From assembly GCA_050949865.1 (NCBI GenBank), contig JBMNGN010000004.1, forward strand, positions 496,001 through 560,000: 64,000 bases of DNA. Direction: 5' to 3'. Source of the DNA: JBMNGN01 sp050949865 (GTDB lineage: Bacteria; Bacillota; Syntrophomonadia; Syntrophomonadales; Syntrophomonadaceae). Shown piece after piece: positions 46,180 through 54,283 of the stretch (positions are counted from its first letter, which is position 1; the number at the start of each line of letters is the position of its first letter). The notes beneath the pieces are model-generated. The model searched no databases and had not been told where the DNA came from. It saw only the letters and a list, made by a program, of their open reading frames with translations. A program made the position numbers and the translations under genes.

Positions 46180-47028
46180 GTGGCAAAAGGGTGGACAATT
46201 AAAGAAATACTTTTATGGACGACTCGATATTTTCAGAAAAAGGGTATCCAAGAACCTCGCCTGGAAGCCGAGGTTCTTCTTGCCAGGGTTCTGCAAAAGG
46301 ATCGGGTTTATTTGTATATCAATTATGACTCCCCAGTTAATCCCGATGAATTGGCTATTATGCATGATTTTGTAGCCAGACGGGCTTGGGGTGAACCAAT
46401 CGCTTACATAACAGGCAGCAAGGAATTCATGTCGCTTAATTTTAAGGTTGACCCTTCAGTATTAATTCCCCGACCTGATACCGAGATACTGGTCGAGACC
46501 GCTATAAACTTGCTTCAGGCCAGGGATAATCCAAGGATATGTGATGTTGGCACCGGATCCGGTGCTATAGCCATCAGCCTGGCTTATTACCTCCGGGATG
46601 CAATGGTATATGCTACTGAAATTTCTGAAAAGGCTTTGGCGATTGCGCGGGAAAATGCGGCCGCCCATAAAGTAACAGTCTATTTTTACCAGGGCAGCCT
46701 TTTATTGCCGGTTATGGGTGAAGAAAAGTTTGACCTGATTACGGCCAACCTACCTTATATAACTGTTGACGAATACCGGGAGCTGGATATTGAAATATCC
46801 CGTTTCGAGCCTGAAACGGCTTTGGTTGCCGGTGGAGATGGACTTGACCTTTACCGGCAATTATTGCCCCAGGCTATGGACAGGTTAAATACCGGGGGCC
46901 ATCTATTGCTGGAAATAGGTAGCAGCCAGGCTGCAAAAGCCCTGGAAATGGCCAGTAAATACCGGGAAGTTGAATTAATCCGTGATTTATCCGGGCATAA
47001 CCGGGTGGTTAAAATAGGAAAGGAGTAA
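46180..47028 (+). CDS. prmC: Release factor glutamine methyltransferase PrmC (HemK)
   Basis: A 282-residue SAM methyltransferase that methylates the GGQ glutamine of release factors. N-terminal helical domain (LEAEVLLARVL), VLIPRPDTEILVE, SAM loop ICDVGTGSGAIAISLAYY, and the active-site motif here NLPY (LITANLPYITVDEY) in place of the usual NPPY. GTG start directly after the prfA stop. Otherwise a typical PrmC; the NLPY variant is known to occur in some lineages but deserves a check. Confidence 0.93.
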   Translation: MAKGWTIKEILLWTTRYFQKKGIQEPRLEAEVLLARVLQKDRVYLYINYDSPVNPDELAIMHDFVARRAWGEPIAYITGSKEFMSLNFKVDPSVLIPRPDTEILVETAINLLQARDNPRICDVGTGSGAIAISLAYYLRDAMVYATEISEKALAIARENAAAHKVTVYFYQGSLLLPVMGEEKFDLITANLPYITVDEYRELDIEISRFEPETALVAGGDGLDLYRQLLPQAMDRLNTGGHLLLEIGSSQAAKALEMASKYREVELIRDLSGHNRVVKIGKE

Positions 47029-48002
47029 TAGTCTTCAACACCGAATATTTTAAGGTAAACCCGTTATCACCGGAGCAGGAAGTTATTGAGCTGGCAGCGA
47101 ATAGGTTAAGACAACTTGAGGTGGTTGCATTTCCAACCGAAACGGTATATGGAATTGGGGCGGTAGCCTTTTCCCCGCTGGCAGTGCGAAAGGTCTTTGC
47201 GGCTAAAAATAGGCCTCCCTGTAACCCCTTGTTAGTCCATGTTAGCGATCTAGATCAGGTTCACCAATTAGCAACTGCTGTACCGGAACCGGCGAAATTA
47301 CTTATGAAGGCATTCTGGCCTGGGCCTCTATCAATTATCTTAGAAGCGAAGGAAAGCCTTCCCTCTGAAGTGACCGCAGGCAAGAAGAGTGTTGGGTTAA
47401 GAATGCCGTCCCATCCAGTGGCCAGGGCTTTAATAAGGAATGCAGGACCGATTGCAGCTACCAGTGCTAATCTATCTGGACGTCCGAGCCCAATAAACGC
47501 CTGCCATGTTAAAAAAGACCTGGATGGAAAAATCGCTGCCGTTTTAGATGCGGGGAATACTGGATTGGGCCTGGAATCTACTATTATCGATTTTACTGGG
47601 GAATGCCAGGTGCTGCGCCGAGGCGGGGTGCCGGTGGAGGCTTTGGAAGCGGTGCTAGGTACCAGGCTGAAGATTCACCCCCAACAGCAGGACTATAGAT
47701 TTGCCCTTCAGATAATTATCAGCGAAAGCCTGCAAGAGTTGAAGGAGTCAGTAGATAAAATGCGGGATAAAGGCAAAAGGGTGGCAATTGTAAGAGGTGA
47801 ATCAGATATAACTGAGTGGGAAATTAAGTCTTATAAGCTTGACTACACCGCAGATAAGGTTAATCTTTACTCTATTTTAAGAGATGCAGAAGAGAATGGG
47901 GTTGAAGTGCTCCTTTTTGCCCCTTTCCCGGAAAATATTGATGGAGCTGGACAGGCTATATTGGATAGGATACGAATGCTCCCTAAATACGAATATTTAT
48001 AG
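47028..48002 (+). CDS. ywlC: L-threonylcarbamoyladenylate synthase (YwlC/Sua5), start codon unclear
   Basis: Sua5-type enzyme that makes threonylcarbamoyl-AMP for tRNA t6A. The YrdC domain shows VVAFPTETVYGIGAVAF, KNRPPCNPLLVHV, WPGPLSIILEA, VGLRMPSHP, ATSANLSGRPSP and GLESTIIDF; a Sua5 C-terminal domain follows. The nearest usual start, GTG 47121, would remove the first strand and helix of the fold, yet the upstream frame (EQEVIELAANRLRQLEVVAF) reads like that missing part. It is open only from 47013 and contains no ATG, GTG or TTG. ATA 47028 (behind AGGAAAGGAG) or GTC 47031 may be the real start. Conserved part and end are certain; the start is not. Confidence 0.85.
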   Translation: MVFNTEYFKVNPLSPEQEVIELAANRLRQLEVVAFPTETVYGIGAVAFSPLAVRKVFAAKNRPPCNPLLVHVSDLDQVHQLATAVPEPAKLLMKAFWPGPLSIILEAKESLPSEVTAGKKSVGLRMPSHPVARALIRNAGPIAATSANLSGRPSPINACHVKKDLDGKIAAVLDAGNTGLGLESTIIDFTGECQVLRRGGVPVEALEAVLGTRLKIHPQQQDYRFALQIIISESLQELKESVDKMRDKGKRVAIVRGESDITEWEIKSYKLDYTADKVNLYSILRDAEENGVEVLLFAPFPENIDGAGQAILDRIRMLPKYEYL

Positions 48003-48044
48003 CCTGACACTTTTTAGCATTATTCAAGGAGACAACATAGGATA

Positions 48045-48632
48045 ATGATAGAGCAGACCAGCACGGTAGTAATCATTGCATTCATACTGGGATTAGATGC
48101 CTTTTCGGTATCTATAGGTATGGGGCTTACTGGGGTAAAGCGGGATTTTGAGTTTAAATTTGCTGGCACGGTCGGGGTTTTTCACATTTTTATGCCCCTT
48201 ATTGGGCTCTATCTAGGGCTGGCGGTTGGTAAAATTTTAGGAATTTGGGCGTCCAGAGCCGGGGCGCTAGTGCTTGCCTATATCGCCCTGGATTTTTTAA
48301 TAAAGGGCTATAAGGAGAGCAAGACTAAGCACTTTAGTTTTAAAGATGCCCAATCGATCTTAAAAAAGGACGGTGAAATAAACCGGGGAGGCTGGAAGAC
48401 TGCATTGGTGCTTGGGCTATCAGTTAGTATTGATGCCTTGACAGTAGGTTTTAGTTTAGGTACTTTAAATATGCCAATACTTTTTACGGTTATAGTTATG
48501 GGAGCGGTAGCTGGTACCATGACCCTCTTAGGCTTTTGGGGAGGGAGGATATTCAGCCGATTGGTTGGTAGTTATGCCCAGATAATTGGCGGCATTACTT
48601 TATTAGGCTTAGCAGTGAAATTATTCTTTTAA
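48045..48632 (+). CDS. mntP: Manganese efflux pump MntP
   Basis: A 195-residue protein with six hydrophobic segments in two repeats, each carrying the conserved Asp motif: LGLDAFSVSIGMGLTG near residue 16 and SVSIDALTVGFSLGTL near 128. MntP exports Mn2+. No yybP-ykoY riboswitch fits in the 42-bp gap before it, so control must lie upstream. Bacillus has its homologue (ywlD) at the same place. Confidence 0.9.
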   Translation: MIEQTSTVVIIAFILGLDAFSVSIGMGLTGVKRDFEFKFAGTVGVFHIFMPLIGLYLGLAVGKILGIWASRAGALVLAYIALDFLIKGYKESKTKHFSFKDAQSILKKDGEINRGGWKTALVLGLSVSIDALTVGFSLGTLNMPILFTVIVMGAVAGTMTLLGFWGGRIFSRLVGSYAQIIGGITLLGLAVKLFF

Positions 48633-48645
48633 GGAGATGAAGACA

Positions 48646-50841
48646 GTGAGAAAGATACTGTTTGTGTGTACAGGAAACACCTGTAGAAGCCCCATGGCGC
48701 AGGCTATTTTGCTTAAACTCCTTAAAGAGCGCCTGGAAGAAGAGGAATTTAAGAAATATTCGGTATTATCAGCCGGTATTTTTGCCATAGATGGCCTTCC
48801 TGCCTCTGATAAGGCTAAAGAAGTGATGTTGCTGAATAATATAGACCTGTCAAAACATACTTCCCGGCAGGTTTCCCATGATCTGATTGCTAATGCTGAC
48901 GTTATACTCACTATGACCAGGGCCCATCGCGACCAACTGGCGGATATGTTTCCGACCCATGTACAGCGCATTTTAACTATAGGTGAATTCATCGGTAAAT
49001 TTGAAGACATTACCGATCCTTTTGGCTGGGGCAAAGAAGCTTACATGGCAACTTACAAACAGTTGAGTGAGGCAATGGAGGAGGTTTTAAACAAACTTTT
49101 ACCCAATTCTTCAATAGATCCAGGGGGCTACAAAAAAGTAGCCATAGGCTGTGATCACGCGGGCCTTAAATTGAAAGAATATGTTACTGATAAATTGGAG
49201 CAGCGGGGATATAACCTGATTGATTGTGGCACATATACCGAGGAATCCTGTGATTACCCGGATATCGCCGAAAAGGTAGCCGAAGAGGCTTTGAGATTGG
49301 ATATTCCGGGAGTAATTATCTGCGGTACCGGAATAGGTGTAGCCATTGCGGCCAACAAAATACCTGGTATTAGAGCTGCTGTCTGCCATGATGTTTTTAC
49401 GGCCAGGATGGCCAGGGAGCATAATAATGCCAATGTTATAACCTTAGGGGCACGGATTGTGGAAAAAGAGGCGGCAGTGGATATAGTGAAGACCTTTTTG
49501 GAAACCGGGTTTGAAGCTGGCCGGCACATAAGAAGGGTAGAAAAGATTAATATTATTGAAAATCGCTCTCAGGAAAGGAGTAAAAATGGCCGGGATTATA
49601 TTGAAAAGTATTTGCGGGCCGTTGATCCAGATGTAGCCGAAGCTATCAGCAAGGAAGAAACCAGGCAAAGCCGTAAACTGGAGCTGATAGCATCAGAGAA
49701 TTTTGTATCCCGTGCAGTTATGGCTGCCCAGGGCTCAGTGATGACTAATAAGTATGCCGAAGGTTATCCGGGAAAAAGATATTACGGCGGCTGCGAGTAC
49801 GTTGATATAGTGGAAGAGATTGCCCGTGAGAGGGCTAAAGAGTTGTTCGGCAGTGATCATGCTAATGTTCAGCCTCATTCTGGAGCCCAAGCCAATACTG
49901 CAGTATACTATGCTGCAGTCAATCCGGGGGACACAATTCTGGGGATGAGTCTTAACCACGGAGGCCATTTAACCCATGGCAGCAAGGTAAACATTTCAGG
50001 AAAATACTTTAATTTCGTGGAATATGGAGTAAGCCCTCTTACTGAAACTATTGATTATGATGAGTTAAAGGCTATTGCCCTAAAGAGCAAACCGCGTATG
50101 ATAGTAGCCGGTGCCAGTGCTTATCCCAGGATTATAGATTTCAAAAAAATGAAGGAAATAGCTGATGAAGTAGGAGCCTATTTGTTTGTTGATATGGCTC
50201 ATATTGCAGGATTGGTAGCAGTTGGGCTGCATCCCAGTCCGATTCCTTATGCGGACTTCGTAACTACTACTACCCACAAGACCTTAAGAGGGCCCCGGGG
50301 AGGTATTATACTCTGTAAAAAAGAATGGGCAGCCTCAATCGACAAGGCTGTATTCCCTGGCATACAGGGAGGACCGCTAATGCATGTTATTGCTGCCAAA
50401 GCAGTATGCCTGAAGGAAGCCATGACTGAAAACTTTAGAGAATACCAAAAGGATATTCTTAGGAATGCTGCTGCTTTATCCAGTACCCTGGTAAAAAAAG
50501 GCCTGAGGTTGGTTTCTGGCGGTACTGACAACCACCTGATGCTAGTTGATGTGCAGCCCAAAAACCTGACCGGAAAAGAAGCGGAAGCTATTCTGGAGTC
50601 GGTTAATATTACGGTAAATAAAAATGCCATCCCCTTTGACCCTCAAAAGCCAACTGTTACCAGTGGTATTAGAATAGGCACTCCTGCAGTAACCAGCCGG
50701 GGAATGAAGGTTAACGAGATGGTTGAGATTGGAAATGCTATTGCTCTAGCTTTAGACCATCCGGGGAACAGAACGGTCATTAACCAGGTCAAAGCGGTTG
50801 TAGCCAGGTTATGTGAAAAATTTCCCCTTTATAAGGAATAA
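48646..50841 (+). CDS. LMW arginine-phosphatase / RpiB / serine hydroxymethyltransferase fused frame
   Basis: One 731-codon frame with three complete enzymes. Residues 1-152: LMW phosphatase with CTGNTCRS (C8, R14) and DPFGWG; Thr12 is the YwlE-type arginine-phosphatase residue. Residues 163-300: ribose-5-phosphate isomerase B (VAIGCDHAG, C226 in IICGTGIGV, HNNANVITLGARI). Residues 314-731: GlyA (IEKYLRAVDPDVAEAI, PLP-Lys545 in TTTTHKTLRG). B. subtilis has ywlE, rpiB and glyA as neighbours. The RpiB-GlyA junction contains a strong ribosome site and an ATG (49586) out of frame by one, so that join may come from a 1-base deletion or sequence error. GTG 48646 is preferred to ATG 48637, which abuts AAGGAG. 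Confidence 0.85.
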   Translation: MRKILFVCTGNTCRSPMAQAILLKLLKERLEEEEFKKYSVLSAGIFAIDGLPASDKAKEVMLLNNIDLSKHTSRQVSHDLIANADVILTMTRAHRDQLADMFPTHVQRILTIGEFIGKFEDITDPFGWGKEAYMATYKQLSEAMEEVLNKLLPNSSIDPGGYKKVAIGCDHAGLKLKEYVTDKLEQRGYNLIDCGTYTEESCDYPDIAEKVAEEALRLDIPGVIICGTGIGVAIAANKIPGIRAAVCHDVFTARMAREHNNANVITLGARIVEKEAAVDIVKTFLETGFEAGRHIRRVEKINIIENRSQERSKNGRDYIEKYLRAVDPDVAEAISKEETRQSRKLELIASENFVSRAVMAAQGSVMTNKYAEGYPGKRYYGGCEYVDIVEEIARERAKELFGSDHANVQPHSGAQANTAVYYAAVNPGDTILGMSLNHGGHLTHGSKVNISGKYFNFVEYGVSPLTETIDYDELKAIALKSKPRMIVAGASAYPRIIDFKKMKEIADEVGAYLFVDMAHIAGLVAVGLHPSPIPYADFVTTTTHKTLRGPRGGIILCKKEWAASIDKAVFPGIQGGPLMHVIAAKAVCLKEAMTENFREYQKDILRNAAALSSTLVKKGLRLVSGGTDNHLMLVDVQPKNLTGKEAEAILESVNITVNKNAIPFDPQKPTVTSGIRIGTPAVTSRGMKVNEMVEIGNAIALALDHPGNRTVINQVKAVVARLCEKFPLYKE
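49571..49588 (+). promoter_or_regulatory. Internal ribosome-binding site and out-of-frame ATG before the GlyA part
   Basis: AGGAAAGGAG (49571-49580) followed after five bases by ATG (49586-49588). The ATG is +1 relative to the open frame and as it stands would give only 16 codons. One more base in the following G-run would give ATG-GGC-CGG-GAT, i.e. M-G-R-D-Y-I-E-K-Y-L, a normal GlyA start. Confidence 0.75.
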
Positions 50842-50848
50842 TCTAGTC

Positions 50849-51325
50849 ATGTATAGCCGGCCGCCGTGGGATGAGTATTTTTTAAAACTTGCGGATCTCG
50901 TTTCCAGCCGATCCACATGCCTGAGAAGGCATGTGGGATCTGTACTGGTAAAAAATGATCGAATTATAGCCACCGGTTATAATGGAGCCCCCAAAGGAAT
51001 TAAACACTGTTTGGATACCGGGTATTTCAGAGAGCAACAGGGGATTCCGTCTGGGCAGAGATATGAGCTGTGCAGGGGTGTACATGCGGAACAGAATGTT
51101 ATAATAAATGCAGCGTATTATGGGGTTTCCACCCAGGGATCAGAACTTTACTGCACTGACCAACCATGCATTATTTGCGCCAGGATGATTATAAATGCAG
51201 GTATTACGAGGGTGGTTTACCGGGGCAGTTTTACCGACCAACTAGCCCTGGATTTTATGAAAGAAGCAGGTATAAAAATTGACTTGTATCAAGATTGTGC
51301 TTCGTCCCCGGCCAGCTCCTCGTAA
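50849..51325 (+). CDS. comEB: dCMP deaminase, ComEB family
   Basis: A 158-residue zinc deaminase: SRPPWDEYFLKLADLVSSRS, CLRRHVGSVLVKND, ATGYNGAPKGIKHC, the catalytic RGVHAEQNVI and the zinc cysteines in CTDQPCIICARMI. It makes dUMP from dCMP for thymidylate synthesis. ATG 50849 lies seven bases after glyA. Its last 37 bases overlap the convergent dcd gene. Confidence 0.92.
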   Translation: MYSRPPWDEYFLKLADLVSSRSTCLRRHVGSVLVKNDRIIATGYNGAPKGIKHCLDTGYFREQQGIPSGQRYELCRGVHAEQNVIINAAYYGVSTQGSELYCTDQPCIICARMIINAGITRVVYRGSFTDQLALDFMKEAGIKIDLYQDCASSPASSS

Positions 51326-51825
51326 ATTTTACTGGTCTGTATTCCCTGGTTATTTTGATATTTGCCGCTGGAATACCTCTCATATGGTTCGGATATGGTA
51401 TGATAATATATCTGGCAGATCTCTATGCCAGGATAAATGCGGATGGGGTGAATACAATAGATTTCCAGGGTCCAGTAACCAGAAAACCCTACATCTCCGA
51501 ATCCAGCAGTAATATGAATGGATAACCCAAGCCTGCCGATGGAAGATCTCCCTTCGAGCATCGGAACGTACTTATCGGTTTTGGTATATTCAAGGGTTCT
51601 TCCCAGGTAAAGTCGATGGGGTTCAAGAACCAATCCTTCCCGGGGGATAATTATTTGCCTGGCTGGGTTATTTTTTTTCATATCCAGGATTTTATCTTCA
51701 TAAACCAGCAACTCGGAGGATAATCTAAGATTATAGCTATTAGGATTAAGCTGCCTTTCATTGAACGGGTCTATAATTATTTCTCGGCCTAATCTTTTCT
51801 TAATTTCTATTCCGGATAAAATCAT
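51289..51825 (-). CDS. dcd: dCTP deaminase
   Basis: A 178-residue trimer-type dCTP deaminase: NERQLNPNSYNLRLS, the MLEGRSSIGRLGLSIHITAG motif with the catalytic region, GFGDVGFSGYWTLEI, and a C-terminal ISEPYERYSSGKYQNNQG that closes on the substrate. It gives dUTP from dCTP (or dUMP if bifunctional). Together with the convergent comEB it covers both routes to dUMP. The two genes share 37 bp at their 3' ends. Confidence 0.93.
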   Translation of the reverse strand: MILSGIEIKKRLGREIIIDPFNERQLNPNSYNLRLSSELLVYEDKILDMKKNNPARQIIIPREGLVLEPHRLYLGRTLEYTKTDKYVPMLEGRSSIGRLGLSIHITAGFGDVGFSGYWTLEIYCIHPIRIYPGIEICQIYYHTISEPYERYSSGKYQNNQGIQTSKIYEELAGDEAQS

Positions 51826-52133
51826 AGCAGTTATTAATTCACTTTCCTCAATTTATACTATAGTAGTAAATATTAATCTGGTTTTCAAGGTTTTGTGTCT
51901 TTGTTTAAACAAGAGTTGAAGAAATTTTTTGCTTTTGATAAACTATATGCACCTAACCAACCTTGATTTGGCCCGGCTTTAAGGAACTCATATCCAGCAA
52001 TACAATATAAAGGTAATTATATATATAATAAATAATAATAAAAGAAGCAAGTTTTAAGTACAACTGGTATTAAGCGGGCTGTTCCATGTAGAAGTGTTCA
52101 AAAAGAGTTATAAGAAAGAGGGTAAAGGACAAT
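51826..52133. other. Divergent intergenic region dcd / sigma-54 activator (308 bp)
   Basis: It holds the dcd promoter at 51860-51888. The half next to the activator gene is very AT-rich (for instance 52011-52045, with runs of ATA/TAA) and shows no clear -35/-10 pair or -24/-12 element. No gene seen. Confidence 0.45.
51860..51888 (-). promoter_or_regulatory. Candidate sigma-A promoter of dcd
   Basis: On the minus strand TTGAAA (51888-51883), a 17-bp spacer and TACTAT (51865-51860). The ribosome site GAGGAAAG and ATG (51825) follow. TACTATAGTA in this stretch is itself a 10-bp palindrome. Confidence 0.5.
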
Positions 52134-54218
52134 ATGCTTGCAAGAGAAATAATGAACACGCGGTACCAGGCGATTTATCCTCATGATTCCATTAAAAAGG
52201 CTATAGAGGCTTTCCGCTCCAGTAAACTGGACACCCTTCCGGTTATTGATGAGGATGGCATTGTTATTGGGGTTCTTCCCCGCCACAATCTGTATGATGC
52301 CCTTTTGAAGGGGAACAGCCTCGAGGATACTTGCCGCCCTTATGTAGTTAGCCCTCCTTCAACCCTGCGGACTGACTTTCTGTATGATCAAGCAATCTTT
52401 GAAGAAAGAGTCAACCGCAGCAGGGTCAGCACTTTACCGGTTATAGATGAAGATGGAAGACTGGCAGGTATGCTGGGTAAATTAGAGTATCTAAGGGCTA
52501 GCCTTCATCAGACGGTGAAATTAAATGCCTTATTGCAATCAATCCTCCAGGGAATGGATATAGGGATCATTACTATTGATACCTCTGCCCGGATTATTAT
52601 ATTTAACGATGCTGCGGAATCCATGTTTGGAGTGACCCCGGAAGAGGTTCAGGGAATGCACATTTCAGAGCTGTTTCCCGAACTGCAGGATTATGATTTT
52701 ATCCTTCGTACCGGTAAAAGAAGGCTGGGGAAAAAATATGTTCTCAAATCGGTACCGGTTATTGTGAACATGATTCCTATATGTGAAAACGGGGTAATTA
52801 CTGGAGTAAATATGGCCTTTTTTGATGTGACCGAGCTGGAGTATATAGCTCACCAGCTGGAAAATGTTAAGAGCCTCCAAGAGACTTTAAGTACGGTTCT
52901 TAATGCAGCCTATGATGGAGTATTTATCACGGATAAACAAGGAATAATTCAGTACGCCAATGACCGGATGGCAAAGTTTGTCGGGTCAACACCCTGCGAT
53001 ATTGTAGGGAAGCCGATCCAGGAATTCCTGCCAGATACAGGACTGGTTCAAGCTGCTGAAACAGGGGTAGCGGTAGTCAGTGATGTACAACGGATCCAGG
53101 GCAGGAGCTGTATAGTGTCTCACACCCCGGTGATTAAGGATGGCAAGTCCGTGGCTGCAGTAGCTACCATTTATTTTATGGATAATAAGATTAACGAAGA
53201 GCTGGCCCGAAAACTGCTTTCTTTAAAACACCAAGTCAGGTATTACCGGGAAGAATTGGAGAAAGACGAAAGGCAGCAGCATGATTTCAACAAGATCATT
53301 ACCAATAACCCGGAAATGAAGAGATTAAAGAGAGAAGCCAGACGGGTAGCCGCAAGCATTTCCACCATATTGCTCACCGGTGAAAGCGGTGTGGGCAAAG
53401 ACATGTTTGCCCGGGCCATCCATGCAGCTAGTCCCAGACGGAGACGTCCGTTCGTAAAGGTAAACTGTGCGGCTATTCCTGAGAGCCTGCTGGAATCCGA
53501 ACTATTCGGCTATGCTCCGGGATCCTTTACCGGAGCTCTCAAAGGCGGGAAACCCGGGCGGTTTGAACAAGCCCATGAGGGCACAATTTTCCTGGATGAA
53601 ATAGGAGATATGCCGTTATCTATCCAGGCCAAGCTTTTGCAGGTTTTACAGGAAAAGCAGTTTATGCGGGTAGGCGGGACCAGGATGCAGGAGGTTGATG
53701 TACGGATTATTGCCGCCACCAACCGGGATTTGCGTGAGGCAATGGCCAACAACCTATTTAGAGAAGACCTGTATTACCGGTTAAATGTTATCGAATTTTA
53801 TATCCCGACTTTACGGGAAAGGCCGGAAGACTATATGCTTTTGGTCGAGGCTTTTATTGAAAAATACAACTCTATTCTGGGCACAAAGGTTACAGGAATC
53901 AGCGCGGAAGCCGAAAAAGCCCTTCGGCAGTATAGCTGGCCGGGCAATGTCCGCGAACTGGAAAATGCTATTGAGAGAGCCGCCAACTTTGCTTGGGAGG
54001 GGGAAATTGGAATTGAGCATCTTCCCCGGCACATAGCCCACCCCCAAATTATTGTCGAGGAAAAAGATAACTACCGGGCCAAATTAAACCGAGTAGAGAA
54101 AGAGATTATCATTGATGCATTAAAAAAGACCAACGGGAATAAGAGCGCTGCCGCCAGGATGTTAAATTTAAGCAGGTCGGCCTTTTATGAAAAGCTTGCC
54201 CGGTATGATATTCAATAG
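52134..54218 (+). CDS. Sigma-54-dependent activator, CBS2-PAS2-AAA-Fis
   Basis: A 694-residue enhancer-binding protein. Two CBS motifs (about residues 1-120), two PAS domains (about 130-240 and 250-360; IGIITIDTSARIIIFNDAAE and DGVFITDKQGIIQYANDRM), an AAA+ domain (395-625) with Walker A GESGVGKD, sigma-54 contact loop GSFTGA at 463-468 instead of GAFTGA, Walker B FLDEIGDMP, and a Fis-type HTH at the C-terminus (NKSAAARMLNLSRSAFYEKL). CBS domains usually bind adenine nucleotides or CoA-like ligands, PAS small ligands or redox cofactors. Its target is probably near: the decarboxylase subunit genes at 55799 or genes beyond birA (inference). Confidence 0.92.
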   Translation: MLAREIMNTRYQAIYPHDSIKKAIEAFRSSKLDTLPVIDEDGIVIGVLPRHNLYDALLKGNSLEDTCRPYVVSPPSTLRTDFLYDQAIFEERVNRSRVSTLPVIDEDGRLAGMLGKLEYLRASLHQTVKLNALLQSILQGMDIGIITIDTSARIIIFNDAAESMFGVTPEEVQGMHISELFPELQDYDFILRTGKRRLGKKYVLKSVPVIVNMIPICENGVITGVNMAFFDVTELEYIAHQLENVKSLQETLSTVLNAAYDGVFITDKQGIIQYANDRMAKFVGSTPCDIVGKPIQEFLPDTGLVQAAETGVAVVSDVQRIQGRSCIVSHTPVIKDGKSVAAVATIYFMDNKINEELARKLLSLKHQVRYYREELEKDERQQHDFNKIITNNPEMKRLKREARRVAASISTILLTGESGVGKDMFARAIHAASPRRRRPFVKVNCAAIPESLLESELFGYAPGSFTGALKGGKPGRFEQAHEGTIFLDEIGDMPLSIQAKLLQVLQEKQFMRVGGTRMQEVDVRIIAATNRDLREAMANNLFREDLYYRLNVIEFYIPTLRERPEDYMLLVEAFIEKYNSILGTKVTGISAEAEKALRQYSWPGNVRELENAIERAANFAWEGEIGIEHLPRHIAHPQIIVEEKDNYRAKLNRVEKEIIIDALKKTNGNKSAAARMLNLSRSAFYEKLARYDIQ

Positions 54219-54283
54219 AAGGCTTATTTAGGCTGGTTTTTGGCTTGTTAAGCATCTTTGAACTTAAAAGGTGGACTGGATAA

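Noticed and set aside
48003..48044. Manganese riboswitch before mntP
   Set aside because: The gap is only 42 bp, too short for the yybP-ykoY element.
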